A stretch of 64,000 bases of DNA from Palleronia abyssalis (GTDB taxonomy: Bacteria > Pseudomonadota > Alphaproteobacteria > Rhodobacterales > Rhodobacteraceae): the NCBI RefSeq assembly GCF_900302445.1, contig NZ_ONZF01000004.1, positions 292,212 to 356,211 on the forward strand, written 5' to 3'. The notes below the pieces were generated by a model. It was not told where the DNA came from. It saw nothing but the letters and a program-made list of their open reading frames with translations, and did no database searches. The position numbers were made by a program, and so were the translations under genes. How positions within the stretch are numbered: position 1 is the first letter of the stretch; each line of letters opens with the position of its first letter. Below, in pieces: positions 1-9,097 of the stretch.

Positions 1-2
1 GC

Positions 3-794
<792 letters not shown>

Positions 795-822
795 CCCTGC
801 CCCGCTGAATCGGCGGGCCGGG

Positions 823-2292
823 CTACTGCGCCGTATACTGTTTCAACGCGGCTTCGGTGCCTTGCGACCAGATCATGTCCAGCCACCGGTCGAACGCGTC
901 GGCGAACCGGGACGCATTGGCCAGATCGCCGTACCATCTGCGCTGCTCCAGCCATGCGCGCGGACGGGACTTGGCTTCGATTGCCGCGCGCTGAAGGTCA
1001 TCCCAGTGCGGATCGTTCGGGGCAATCTCGCTCCCATCCTCCCGCGTTCCTTCGCACATCCGCGCCCAGAGCGCCTCGACCAGGGCCAAGCCTTCGACCG
1101 GCGCGTCGGCTTTCAGCGCGTCGCGCACCACCGGCAGGATGAAGCCGGTATGCCGGGACGATCCGTCGAAGGCCACGCGACGGGTCGTGTCGCGGATCTC
1201 GGGGTTAGCGAACCGCGTTCCGATCAGCTCGATATAGGCGGCCGGCGTCATGTCCGGCACCGGCTGGACATGGGGCGCGATTTCCTCGATCTCGACTTTG
1301 CGGAACAGGGCGTGGATCAGAGGGTGTTCCATGCAGCCGGCGATGGTCTCGACCCCGAGGATCTCTCCGGGGTTGGCGATGACTTGGTGCCCGCCGTTCA
1401 GCAACCTGATCTTCATCGCCTCGTAGGCATGAACGTCGTCGGTGAAGGTGGCGCCGACCGCGTCATAGTCTGGGCGCCCCGCGCAGAAGCGATCCTCGAT
1501 CACCCATTGACGGAAATTCTCGTGGGTGACGGGAACAGCGTCGGCAATCCCGAACTCGCGGACGAGGGAAAGCTCAGCCGGGCCGGTGGCGGGGACGATG
1601 CAATCGACCATGGAGTTGGGGAACGTGCAGGACTGGTCGATCCAGTCCGCCAGATCCGGGTCGGACAATTTGGCGAGGCCCACGACCGTCTGGCGCAGGA
1701 TCTCTCCGTTGTTCTGAAGATTGTCGCAGGTCTGGCAGGTGAAGGGCCCCTGCCCTGCCTCCCGGCGGCGGCGCAACGCCTCGACCATTGCGCCGAACGC
1801 CGTTTTCGGCATGTCGGGGGTCGCGGCATCGTGTCGAATATCGGGATGATCCGCGTCGAACGAGCCGTCCGCGGTCTGGAAGTATCCACCTTCGGTCACG
1901 GTCAGGGACACGATCCGGATCTCGGGCGCAGCCATGCGGGCGATCAAGTCCGCGTTCCCCGCGGTAACGGGCGCGAAGTCGATCATGGGGCCGATGACTT
2001 CGGCAGATTTGCCGGACGGATCCAGTTCGATCAGCGTCGTCAGACCGTCCTGATCCAGCATCTTCTGCCGCGCGGTGGCATCTGCGGGGCGTACGCCTGC
2101 CCCGACGATGGCCCAGTCAAGGGCCCGCCCCCGGTTCATCAGACGGTGCAGATACCATTGCTGGTGCGCCCGGTGAAAATTGCCCAGGCCGATATGTACG
2201 ATCCCGGGGGTCAGTGTCGCGCGGTCGTAGGACGGGGTTCGCGCACCATCCGGGAGGTCCTTCAAGGTGGCATTCGACAAGGGGATGGTCAT
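823..2292 (-). CDS. mtlK: Mannitol 2-dehydrogenase
   Basis: A 489-aa long-chain polyol dehydrogenase that oxidises D-mannitol (and probably D-arabinitol or sorbitol) to the ketose with NAD+ in the cytoplasm. The N-terminal dinucleotide-binding segment has the pattern IVHIGLGNFHRAHQ. The family's catalytic K-x4-N-x2-H signature is present as KIRLLNGGH at about residue 295. Length matches the family (about 480-495 aa). The ATG is preceded by a GAGG ribosome site. It lies last in the polyol ABC operon, 66 bases after smoK, as in the Rhodobacter sphaeroides smo locus. The sorbitol dehydrogenase smoS found there is absent here. Substrate choice is inferred from context. Confidence 0.93.
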   Translation of the reverse strand: MTIPLSNATLKDLPDGARTPSYDRATLTPGIVHIGLGNFHRAHQQWYLHRLMNRGRALDWAIVGAGVRPADATARQKMLDQDGLTTLIELDPSGKSAEVIGPMIDFAPVTAGNADLIARMAAPEIRIVSLTVTEGGYFQTADGSFDADHPDIRHDAATPDMPKTAFGAMVEALRRRREAGQGPFTCQTCDNLQNNGEILRQTVVGLAKLSDPDLADWIDQSCTFPNSMVDCIVPATGPAELSLVREFGIADAVPVTHENFRQWVIEDRFCAGRPDYDAVGATFTDDVHAYEAMKIRLLNGGHQVIANPGEILGVETIAGCMEHPLIHALFRKVEIEEIAPHVQPVPDMTPAAYIELIGTRFANPEIRDTTRRVAFDGSSRHTGFILPVVRDALKADAPVEGLALVEALWARMCEGTREDGSEIAPNDPHWDDLQRAAIEAKSRPRAWLEQRRWYGDLANASRFADAFDRWLDMIWSQGTEAALKQYTAQ

Positions 2293-2335
2293 TCGGAAAC
2301 CTCAAATAGTGGCCCGGGGAAAACGCTATCGCAGA

Positions 2336-2344
2336 GGGGGGGGG
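2336..2344. repeat. Nine-base G/C homopolymer between smoK and mtlK
   Basis: An uninterrupted run of nine G on the plus strand (C on the transcribed strand) lies between the stop of smoK and the start of mtlK. Such tracts slip during replication or sequencing. It is outside any coding frame, so length variation would alter only the spacing upstream of mtlK. Confidence 0.6.
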
Positions 2345-2358
2345 AGGATCGCCGCGGG

Positions 2359-3357
2359 TTACGCGATCCGCAAACCGTCGGATCCGAAGCGGTGCAGCTT
2401 GTCCATCTGAGGCGCGAGGCGGATCGTGTCGCCGGCCCGATGCTCGACCTCACCGGGGGCGCGGACGGTAATGGTCTCGGCCAGTCCGGTGTCGTGGACG
2501 TGGAAGAACGTATCGGACCCAAGGTGTTCGGACACGCCGACCGTCCCCTGCCATGGCCCATCGCCGACCGAGATATGCTCGGGCCGGATGCCGATGGTTT
2601 GGGCCTCGTGATTGCCCGCCTCGTCCCCGTCGATCAGATTCATGGTGGGCGAGCCGATGAAACCGGCGACGAAAAGGTTGCGGGGCGTGCGGTAAAGCTC
2701 AAGCGGGCTGCCGACCTGTTCGATATGGCCCTTGCGCAGAACCACGATCTTGTCGGCCATGGTCATCGCTTCGACCTGGTCGTGGGTGACGTAGATCATC
2801 GTCGTCGCGAGCCGTTCGTGCAGTTCGGATATCTCCAGCCGCATGCCCACGCGCAGGGCCGCGTCGAGGTTCGACAGAGGCTCGTCGAAAAGGAAGGCGG
2901 CGGGTTCGCGGACGATGGCACGCCCGATCGCAACACGCTGGCGCTGGCCACCCGAAAGCTGGCCCGGCCGGCGGTCGAGGTAGTCGGTCAGGTTCAGTAC
3001 CTCGGCGGCGTGGTCGACTCGGCGCTTCTTCTCCTCCTCGCTCATCCCTGCCATCTTCAGCGGGAAGGTAATGTTCTTTCGCACGGTCATGTGCGGATAG
3101 AGCGCGTAGCTCTGGAACACCATGGCAAGGCCGCGCTTGGCGGGCGGCAGGTCGGTGGCGGGCTTGCCGTCAATGCGGATCTCTCCGCCCGACACGTCTT
3201 CAAGACCCGCGATCAGGCGCAAAAGGGTGGACTTGCCGCAGCCCGAGGGGCCGACGAAAACGACGAACTCACCGTCTTCGATGGTCAGATCCAGGGGCGG
3301 GATAACTTCCACGTCGCCGAACTTTTTCTGCACCTGGTCAAGCGTGATGCGTCCCAT
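2359..3357 (-). CDS. smoK: Polyol ABC transporter ATP-binding protein
   Basis: A 332-aa MalK/UgpC-type ATPase that powers the sorbitol/mannitol importer from the cytoplasmic face. Visible motifs are Walker [10 protein letters not shown] (about residues 37-45), signature LSGGQRQR, Walker [13 protein letters not shown] and the switch histidine in YVTHDQ. The C-terminal OB-fold regulatory domain has IGIRPEHI. The open frame runs further upstream, but the conserved start MGRITLDQV at 3357 follows a good ribosome site (GGAGACTTCCC) 11 bases after smoG, so that start was chosen. It is the fourth gene of the smoEFGK-mtlK-like operon. Confidence 0.95.
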   Translation of the reverse strand: MGRITLDQVQKKFGDVEVIPPLDLTIEDGEFVVFVGPSGCGKSTLLRLIAGLEDVSGGEIRIDGKPATDLPPAKRGLAMVFQSYALYPHMTVRKNITFPLKMAGMSEEEKKRRVDHAAEVLNLTDYLDRRPGQLSGGQRQRVAIGRAIVREPAAFLFDEPLSNLDAALRVGMRLEISELHERLATTMIYVTHDQVEAMTMADKIVVLRKGHIEQVGSPLELYRTPRNLFVAGFIGSPTMNLIDGDEAGNHEAQTIGIRPEHISVGDGPWQGTVGVSEHLGSDTFFHVHDTGLAETITVRAPGEVEHRAGDTIRLAPQMDKLHRFGSDGLRIA

Positions 3358-3368
3358 GGGAAGTCTCC

Positions 3369-4199
3369 TTATTTCACGGCGCCGAAGGTCAGGCCGCGGA
3401 CGAGCTGTTTCTGGGAGAACCAGCCCATGATGAGGATCGGGGCGATGGCCATGGTCGAGGCCGCCGAGAGTTTCGCGTAAAACAGCCCTTCGGGCGAGGA
3501 ATAGCTGGCGATGAAGGCCGTCAGGGGCGCCGCGTTGGCGGCCGTGAGGTTCAGCGTCCAGAACGCCTCGTTCCAGGCGAGGATGATGTTGAGCAGCAGC
3601 GTCGAGGCGATGCCCGGCACGGCCATGGGCAGTAGGACATAGATGACCTCGGACCGTAGCGTGGCGCCGTCCATGCGGGCAGCTTCCAGGATGTCGTTCG
3701 GGATCTCGCGGAAATAGGTGTAGAGCATCCAGACGATAATCGGCAGGTTGATCAGCGTCAGCACGATGATCAGGCCGATCCGCGTGTCCAGCAGCCCCCA
3801 GTCGCGGAAGATCAGGTAAAGCGGCACCAGCACGCCGACGGGGGGCAGCATCTTGGTCGACAGCATCCACATCAGGACGTTCTTGGTCTGTCGCCCCGGC
3901 ACGAAGGCCATGGCCCAGGCGGCGGGGATCGCGATGATCAGGCCGATCACGGTAGAGCCGACCGAGATCACGACCGAATTCATGAAGTGCCGGAAGTAGT
4001 TGGACCGCTCCTGCACCGTTGCGTAGTTATCAAGCGTCCAGTCGAAGAACAGGAAGACGGGCGGGTCGGCGATGGCCGTCCCTTCGGTCTTGAAGCTGGT
4101 CAAGATGGTCCACAGGATCGGGAAGAAGATCAGGATCGCGATGGTCCAGGCGATGGCGGTGTTGATCGCCTTGGTCTTGGTGGTGACGGCACGGGCCAT
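3369..4199 (-). CDS. smoG: Polyol ABC transporter permease (MalG type)
   Basis: A 276-aa inner-membrane permease with about six membrane segments and a C-proximal EAA loop (EAARMDGAT, about residues 171-179), typical of the MalG half of CUT1 sugar importers. The first segment follows a short charged N-terminus ([23 protein letters not shown]). It partners SmoF in the membrane and docks to SmoK through the EAA loop. The spacings of 12 bases to smoF and 11 to smoK indicate a single transcript. Confidence 0.94.
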   Translation of the reverse strand: MARAVTTKTKAINTAIAWTIAILIFFPILWTILTSFKTEGTAIADPPVFLFFDWTLDNYATVQERSNYFRHFMNSVVISVGSTVIGLIIAIPAAWAMAFVPGRQTKNVLMWMLSTKMLPPVGVLVPLYLIFRDWGLLDTRIGLIIVLTLINLPIIVWMLYTYFREIPNDILEAARMDGATLRSEVIYVLLPMAVPGIASTLLLNIILAWNEAFWTLNLTAANAAPLTAFIASYSSPEGLFYAKLSAASTMAIAPILIMGWFSQKQLVRGLTFGAVK

Positions 4200-4211
4200 G
4201 GGTCGGTCTCC

Positions 4212-5084
4212 TTACGCGTCGAGGTTCTTGCCGATCATCCGCATCAGGAAGATCGCAACGATGTTGGCGAGGATGATGGCGATGACGCCGCCCGCGCTGC
4301 CGGTGCCCACGTCGAAGCGCAGCAGGCTTTCGGCATAGACGAGATAGGTCAGGTTGGTGGACGCGGTGCCGGGGCCGCCATTGGTGGTCACGAGGATCTC
4401 GGCGAAGATCGACAGAAGAAAGATCGTCTGGATCAGGATAACCACGGTGATCGCGCGCGACAGATGCGGCAGCTTGATGTGGTAAAAGCGGCTCCAGGCA
4501 GAGGCGCCGTCCATCTCGGCCGCTTCAAGCTGCTCGCTATCGAGGGACTGCATTGCCGTCAGCAGGATCAACGTCGCGAAGGGCAGCCATTGCCACGAGA
4601 CGATCCCGATGATCGAGGCCAGCGGCGCCTGGGTCAGGAAGTCGAAAGGCTGCATCCCCAGGACGTCCGCGATGTAGGCGAAAAGCCCGTTCACCGGATT
4701 CATGAACATGTTCTTCCACACCAGCGCCGAGACGGTGGGCATCACGAAGAAGGGCGAGATCACCATGATCCGCACGATCCCCGTGCCCCACATCGGCTGA
4801 TCCAGCAGCACCGCAAGGCCAATGCCGCCCACGACGGTGATCAGAAGGATGCCGCCCACCAGCAGAAGCGTGTTGACGATGGCCGCCTGGAAGGCGGGGT
4901 CGGTGACGAAATAGGCGTAGTTCTCGAACCCGACGAAGGGATTGTTCCCCGGCATCAATAGGTTGTAGCGCAGAAATGAGAAGTAGAGGGTCATGCCCAG
5001 CGGGATCAACATCCACGCGAGCAACAGGACTACCGACGGTGCGATCATGATCCGCGCAGCTGCGCGGGAATGCTGGGTCGCCAT
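4212..5084 (-). CDS. smoF: Polyol ABC transporter permease (MalF type)
   Basis: A 290-aa inner-membrane permease with about six hydrophobic segments and an EAA loop (EAAEMDGAS). It is the MalF-type half of the polyol importer. The frame is open 60 bases further upstream, but MATQHSRAAARIMIAPSV at 5084 is the conserved family start and follows the ribosome site GGGAGGGGGGC. Substrate-binding protein SmoE lies 110 bases upstream and delivers ligand to this permease pair. Confidence 0.93.
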   Translation of the reverse strand: MATQHSRAAARIMIAPSVVLLLAWMLIPLGMTLYFSFLRYNLLMPGNNPFVGFENYAYFVTDPAFQAAIVNTLLLVGGILLITVVGGIGLAVLLDQPMWGTGIVRIMVISPFFVMPTVSALVWKNMFMNPVNGLFAYIADVLGMQPFDFLTQAPLASIIGIVSWQWLPFATLILLTAMQSLDSEQLEAAEMDGASAWSRFYHIKLPHLSRAITVVILIQTIFLLSIFAEILVTTNGGPGTASTNLTYLVYAESLLRFDVGTGSAGGVIAIILANIVAIFLMRMIGKNLDA

Positions 5085-5194
5085 AAGCCCCCCTCCCCTA
5101 TGTCCGCCTGAATAAGCTGCGCAAAGCCACGCGCCCGACCCCAATGGCCGGTGGTCAGGGCCGCGCCATAAGACGCGGCCCCGGTCCGATGCGA

Positions 5195-6532
5195 TCAGTT
5201 CTCGCCGTATCCGGCGCGGTCGATCTCGCGCTGGGTGATCTGCTGGGCAGATTGAAGCGCCTGTTCGGCGTCCATCTGCCCAGCCAGCGCGGCCGAGAAC
5301 GATTGGCCCACGGCGGTGCCGATGCCCTGGAACTCAGGGATGGCGACGTATTGCGCGCCGGTATAGGGGATTTCACCCTCGGCCGGGGCGCTGGTGTCCA
5401 CCGCGTTCATCGAGTCCAGCGTCATCTGCGCGAACGGCGCCGCGTCCAGATACTCCTGGTTTTCGTACAGCGACGTGCGGGTGCCCGGAGGCGCGGCGCG
5501 CCAGCCTTCTTCCTCGGCCACGAGCTGGGTGTATTCCTGGCTGGTTGCCCAGGCCACGAATTCCTGCGCGGCTTCGCTGGCGTCGGTGCCGGCGGGCACG
5601 GCAAGCGTCCAAATCCACAGCCAGTTGCCGCGGTTGTCCACGCCTTCCTTGTTGGGGAACTGCGCGAAGCCCACGCTGTCGGCGACTTGGCTATCCTCGG
5701 GGTCGGTCACGAAGGATGCGGCGACGGTGGCGTCGATCCACATGCCGCACTTGCCCTGCTGGAACAGCGACAAGTTCTCGTTGAACCCGTTGGCGGCGGC
5801 ACCCGGGGGGCCGTAGTTGGTCATCAGGTCGAGGTAGTCGGTCAGCACCTCGTTCCATTCCGGGCTGTCGAACTGGGCCTGCCAGTCCATGTCGAACCAG
5901 CGGGCGCCATAGCTGTTGGCCATGGCGCCGATCAGGGCCATGTTCTCGCCCCAGCCGGGCTTGCCGCGCAGACAGATGCCGTAGACGCCGTTCTCTTCGT
6001 CAGTCATCGCTTCGGCGGCGGTGCGGATCTCGGCCCAGGTGGGCTGATCGGGTATGGTGACGCCCGCTTCCTCGGCCAGATCGGTGCGGTACATGACCAT
6101 GGCGGATTCGCCGTAGAACGGCGCGGCGTAGAGCTGTCCATCCTGGCTCAGCGCACCGCGGACGGCCGGAAGAAGGTCGTCCGCGTTGTAGCTTTCGGGC
6201 AGGTTATCGAGCGGCGTCAGCCACCCCTGCTCGGCCCAGATCGGGACCTCGTAGACGCCGATGGTCATCACGTCGAACTGACCGCCGCTGGTCGCAATGT
6301 CCTGGGTGACGCGCTGACGCAGCACGTTCTCTTCCAGGGTGACCCATTCAAGTTCGATGTCGGGATGCTGTTCGGTGAAATTGTCGGTCAGGCCCTGCAT
6401 CCGGATCATGTCGCCGTTGTTCACGGTTGCGATGGTCAGGGTCGTGGTGTCCTGGGCGATGGCGGCAGTCGCGAGGCCAGCGGCAAGGCCGAAGCCCACG
6501 GCCGACCCCATCAGGGTGCGCTTAGTCGTCAT
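5195..6532 (-). CDS. smoE: Periplasmic polyol-binding protein
   Basis: A 445-aa family 1 extracellular solute-binding protein for sorbitol, mannitol or a related polyol. It begins with a signal peptide (MTTKRTLMGSAVGFGLAAGL, cleavage probably after ATAAIA) and continues with TLTIATVNNGDMIRMQGLTDNF, typical of CUT1 receptors. The ATG at 6532 is chosen because GGGAGGAT lies just upstream and the signal peptide begins there; the open frame extends another 31 codons without such features. It is the first gene of the operon, with a palindrome resembling a LacI-family operator only 22 bases upstream of the ATG. Confidence 0.94.
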   Translation of the reverse strand: MTTKRTLMGSAVGFGLAAGLATAAIAQDTTTLTIATVNNGDMIRMQGLTDNFTEQHPDIELEWVTLEENVLRQRVTQDIATSGGQFDVMTIGVYEVPIWAEQGWLTPLDNLPESYNADDLLPAVRGALSQDGQLYAAPFYGESAMVMYRTDLAEEAGVTIPDQPTWAEIRTAAEAMTDEENGVYGICLRGKPGWGENMALIGAMANSYGARWFDMDWQAQFDSPEWNEVLTDYLDLMTNYGPPGAAANGFNENLSLFQQGKCGMWIDATVAASFVTDPEDSQVADSVGFAQFPNKEGVDNRGNWLWIWTLAVPAGTDASEAAQEFVAWATSQEYTQLVAEEEGWRAAPPGTRTSLYENQEYLDAAPFAQMTLDSMNAVDTSAPAEGEIPYTGAQYVAIPEFQGIGTAVGQSFSAALAGQMDAEQALQSAQQITQREIDRAGYGEN

Positions 6533-6553
6533 GGTATCCTCCCATAGGTGCGA

Positions 6554-6567
6554 TTTACGCACGTAAA
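6554..6567. promoter_or_regulatory. Putative LacI-family operator in front of smoE
   Basis: The sequence TTTACGCACGTAAA is an inverted repeat (TTTACG, two-base centre, CGTAAA). It lies 22 bases before the smoE start and 77 bases past the end of the LacI-type regulator gene. Its size and symmetry suit a LacI-family dimer. A looser repeat, AATGC-N8-GCATT (6571-6588), follows directly. That the neighbouring regulator binds it is inference from position. Confidence 0.55.
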
Positions 6568-6643
6568 AGTAATGCGGAAATCTGCATTGGTCGTCAATAA
6601 TAATCTCCGAAATTCGTTTCTGCAAAGCGGCATAAGTAGCCGA

Positions 6644-7717
6644 TCAGGCCGATTCCCGCACTTTTAGTACGCCGTCAAACAGAGTAACGAGTTGATCGTC
6701 CGGCTTATTTTCCGCGCGTATCTTTTTGACCAACCGCGCGACCGCAGCACGACCGATGGCTTCGACGTCCTGTGCGACGGTGGTCAGAGCGGGAATCGTA
6801 TGGGGGCATAGGGGGTAATCGTCATGCCCGGCAATGCGGAGACCGCCCCGGCGGGCCCTGCCCGGGTCGAGCCCGTGGGTCGCCGCGGCCTGAAGCGCCC
6901 CGATCGCCACGCGATCGTTCACGCACAGGATCGAGCGGTCGGCAAATTGACCGCGCGAAAAGAAATGGTCGAGGATGGCGAACCCATGAGGTTCGAAATG
7001 CCAATCGGGCCGGACCGCCTCCGTCCCGACGATCAAGGGGTCATGGCCAAGCTCTTCCATCTTCGCGACATAGGCGACCTCACGCTCGACCGCGTTGAAG
7101 TTGACCCGCGGCATCGCAAGGAACACCGGCGGATCACCGACCCGGCACAGGTACTCGACAATATTGCCCGTACTTTGCGTATGATCCGTGCCGACGAAAT
7201 CGACGCCCGGCATGGTCGAGGGACGACTGTCGAACAGAACGAAGGGCAGCCGGGCATTCAGCCTCTCGTGAATCTCGAAATCGCTCTGGTTGCCCAGGGG
7301 CGCGACCAGCGCGCCATCGACGCTCATGGACATGAACGTCTCGGCGGCGCGCGCCTCGATCGCCGGATCGGAATGGGAACACTGGGTGATGACGGTGAAG
7401 CCCGCTTCCATCGCCGCGATCTCGATGCTCTCCAGCAGGCGCGTGAAGAACAGGTCATTGAGATAGGGGATGATCACGCCAATCATCCCGGTAGATTTCC
7501 GGTTCATGCGCGTTGCGAAGAAATTCGGCACATACTCGACCCGGTCCAGCCCCTCGCGGATCCGCGCCACCGTCGAACTGCGCACGCTGCTTGGGTCCTG
7601 GAAATACCGGGACAACGTCGGCCGCGAGACGCCGATGGCTGACGACAGCTCTTCCATCGTCGCGATCTTCGGCTTCGGACCTCTCGGTTTACCGGCGCCA
7701 TTTTCCGTATCGTCCAT
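6644..7717 (-). CDS. LacI-family transcriptional regulator of polyol uptake
   Basis: A 357-aa cytoplasmic repressor. The LacI helix-turn-helix is at about residues 17-70 (IATMEELSSAIGVSRPTLSRYF). The PBP1-like ligand domain starts with TGMIGVIIPYLNDLFFTRLL at about residue 76. It is transcribed in the same direction as, and directly upstream of, smoE, whose operator-like palindrome lies between the two genes. It probably represses the smo/mtlK operon and releases on binding a polyol. The variant start of the HTH (MEELSSAIGVSR instead of DVAxxAGVS) is unusual but within the family. Confidence 0.9.
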   Translation of the reverse strand: MDDTENGAGKPRGPKPKIATMEELSSAIGVSRPTLSRYFQDPSSVRSSTVARIREGLDRVEYVPNFFATRMNRKSTGMIGVIIPYLNDLFFTRLLESIEIAAMEAGFTVITQCSHSDPAIEARAAETFMSMSVDGALVAPLGNQSDFEIHERLNARLPFVLFDSRPSTMPGVDFVGTDHTQSTGNIVEYLCRVGDPPVFLAMPRVNFNAVEREVAYVAKMEELGHDPLIVGTEAVRPDWHFEPHGFAILDHFFSRGQFADRSILCVNDRVAIGALQAAATHGLDPGRARRGGLRIAGHDDYPLCPHTIPALTTVAQDVEAIGRAAVARLVKKIRAENKPDDQLVTLFDGVLKVRESA

Positions 7718-7983
7718 CAGGCCCTCCGTGAACTTTCGGTCAAATATATGACGCAGAACTTTTACATGGGGAAGATTTTGCTGGCGGCATTTCGAAAGAG
7801 CTGCCCCGCGGGAAGCCGGGCCACTCCCCCGGCCGGAATGGCCGCCGGCCTAAGCTCTTCTGGGATCTCCTTGTGCCCGCCAGCCCTGCGACAAGGCGTA
7901 TTCCCGTTTACGGTTGCGCCATGGCGATGGTCACGACATGTTTTGAGCCACGAATAAAAACATTCTTCCGGGAGGAGATGAAA

Positions 7984-8982
7984 ATGACGACACCGATCAG
8001 ACTGACCGTTTTTGCCGCTGCGGCGAGCGCATTGGCCCTTGGGTCCGCCCAAGCGCAGGGCGAGGCCGACCGCAGCGAATGGCCCGAAAGCTTCACCGTC
8101 GGCACCGCCAGCCAGGGTGGCACGTATTTCGCATATGGCTCAGGGTGGGCGAACCTCGTCGCCGAGGAGCTTGGCCTCTCGGGCGGTGCCGAAGTAACCG
8201 GCGGCCCGATGCAAAACATGGCGCTGGTCCACACGGGCGACGCGGCATTCGGCATGACGACCATGGGCCCGGCCGCCGAATCGATCGCCGGTGAGAACCC
8301 GATCGCCCCCGGCCTCGAGATGACGAACGCCTGCGCGATATTCCCGATGTACCAGACGCCCTTCTCCGTGACGGCGTTGTCCTCCTCGGGGATCGAGAGC
8401 GTTTCGGACATTCCCGACGGCGCCCGGATCGGCTTCGGCCCGGCGGGATCGACGTCGGACACCTACTTCCCGCGCATGATGGACACGCTTGGCGTCGAAT
8501 ACGAGCGTCGCAACGGCGGTTGGTCCGACCTGGGCGGACAGCTTCAGGACGGGTTGCTGGACGTCATCGCGTTCGCGGCCGGCGTACCGGTCCCTGCGGT
8601 TAGCCAGCTTGAGGTTCAGACCGACGTTAACATCATCGAATTCACGGAAGAGGAACAGCAGCAGCTGATCGACGCCTTCCCCGTGTCCCAGTTCGAGATT
8701 GCCGCCGACACCTATTCCACGCTGGAAGAGGCGGCGCGGTCGGTTTCAATGTGGAACTTCGCGATCGCCGATTGCAGTCTGCCCGACAGCTTCGTCAACG
8801 CCGTGGTGGACGTCGTCATGTCCGACAACGACCGGATGGTGAATATCCACCGCGCCGCCGAGTCCACGCTCCCCGAAAACTGGGATCGCAACCAGGTCAT
8901 GATGTGGCACCCCGGTGCGGCCGCCTGGTTCGAGGAAAATGCCGGCGCTGACATTCCCGACGACATGATCCACGGGGGCTGA
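7984..8982 (+). CDS. TRAP transporter substrate receptor, TAXI family
   Basis: A 332-aa periplasmic binding protein of the TAXI subfamily of TRAP transporters, which capture carboxylates such as glutamate or 2-oxoglutarate (the ligand here is unknown). A signal peptide MTTPIRLTVFAAAASALALG is followed by the family hallmark FTVGTASQGGTYFAYGSGWA. An ATG at 7978 is possible, but the GGAGGAG ribosome site would touch it; 7984 has the right spacing. The fused TRAP permease follows 115 bases downstream on the same strand, forming a complete two-gene TAXI system. Confidence 0.93.
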   Translation: MTTPIRLTVFAAAASALALGSAQAQGEADRSEWPESFTVGTASQGGTYFAYGSGWANLVAEELGLSGGAEVTGGPMQNMALVHTGDAAFGMTTMGPAAESIAGENPIAPGLEMTNACAIFPMYQTPFSVTALSSSGIESVSDIPDGARIGFGPAGSTSDTYFPRMMDTLGVEYERRNGGWSDLGGQLQDGLLDVIAFAAGVPVPAVSQLEVQTDVNIIEFTEEEQQQLIDAFPVSQFEIAADTYSTLEEAARSVSMWNFAIADCSLPDSFVNAVVDVVMSDNDRMVNIHRAAESTLPENWDRNQVMMWHPGAAAWFEENAGADIPDDMIHGG

Positions 8983-9097
8983 GCCCCGGATCACGCGGAT
9001 CGGTTCGGGCCGCGTCCCCTTGGGGCGCGGCCCTTTCGAGTAAGCTGAAGCTGCGCGCAGGCGTGGCTTGACCGAGGATGGTCAGGGGGAAACCGGC

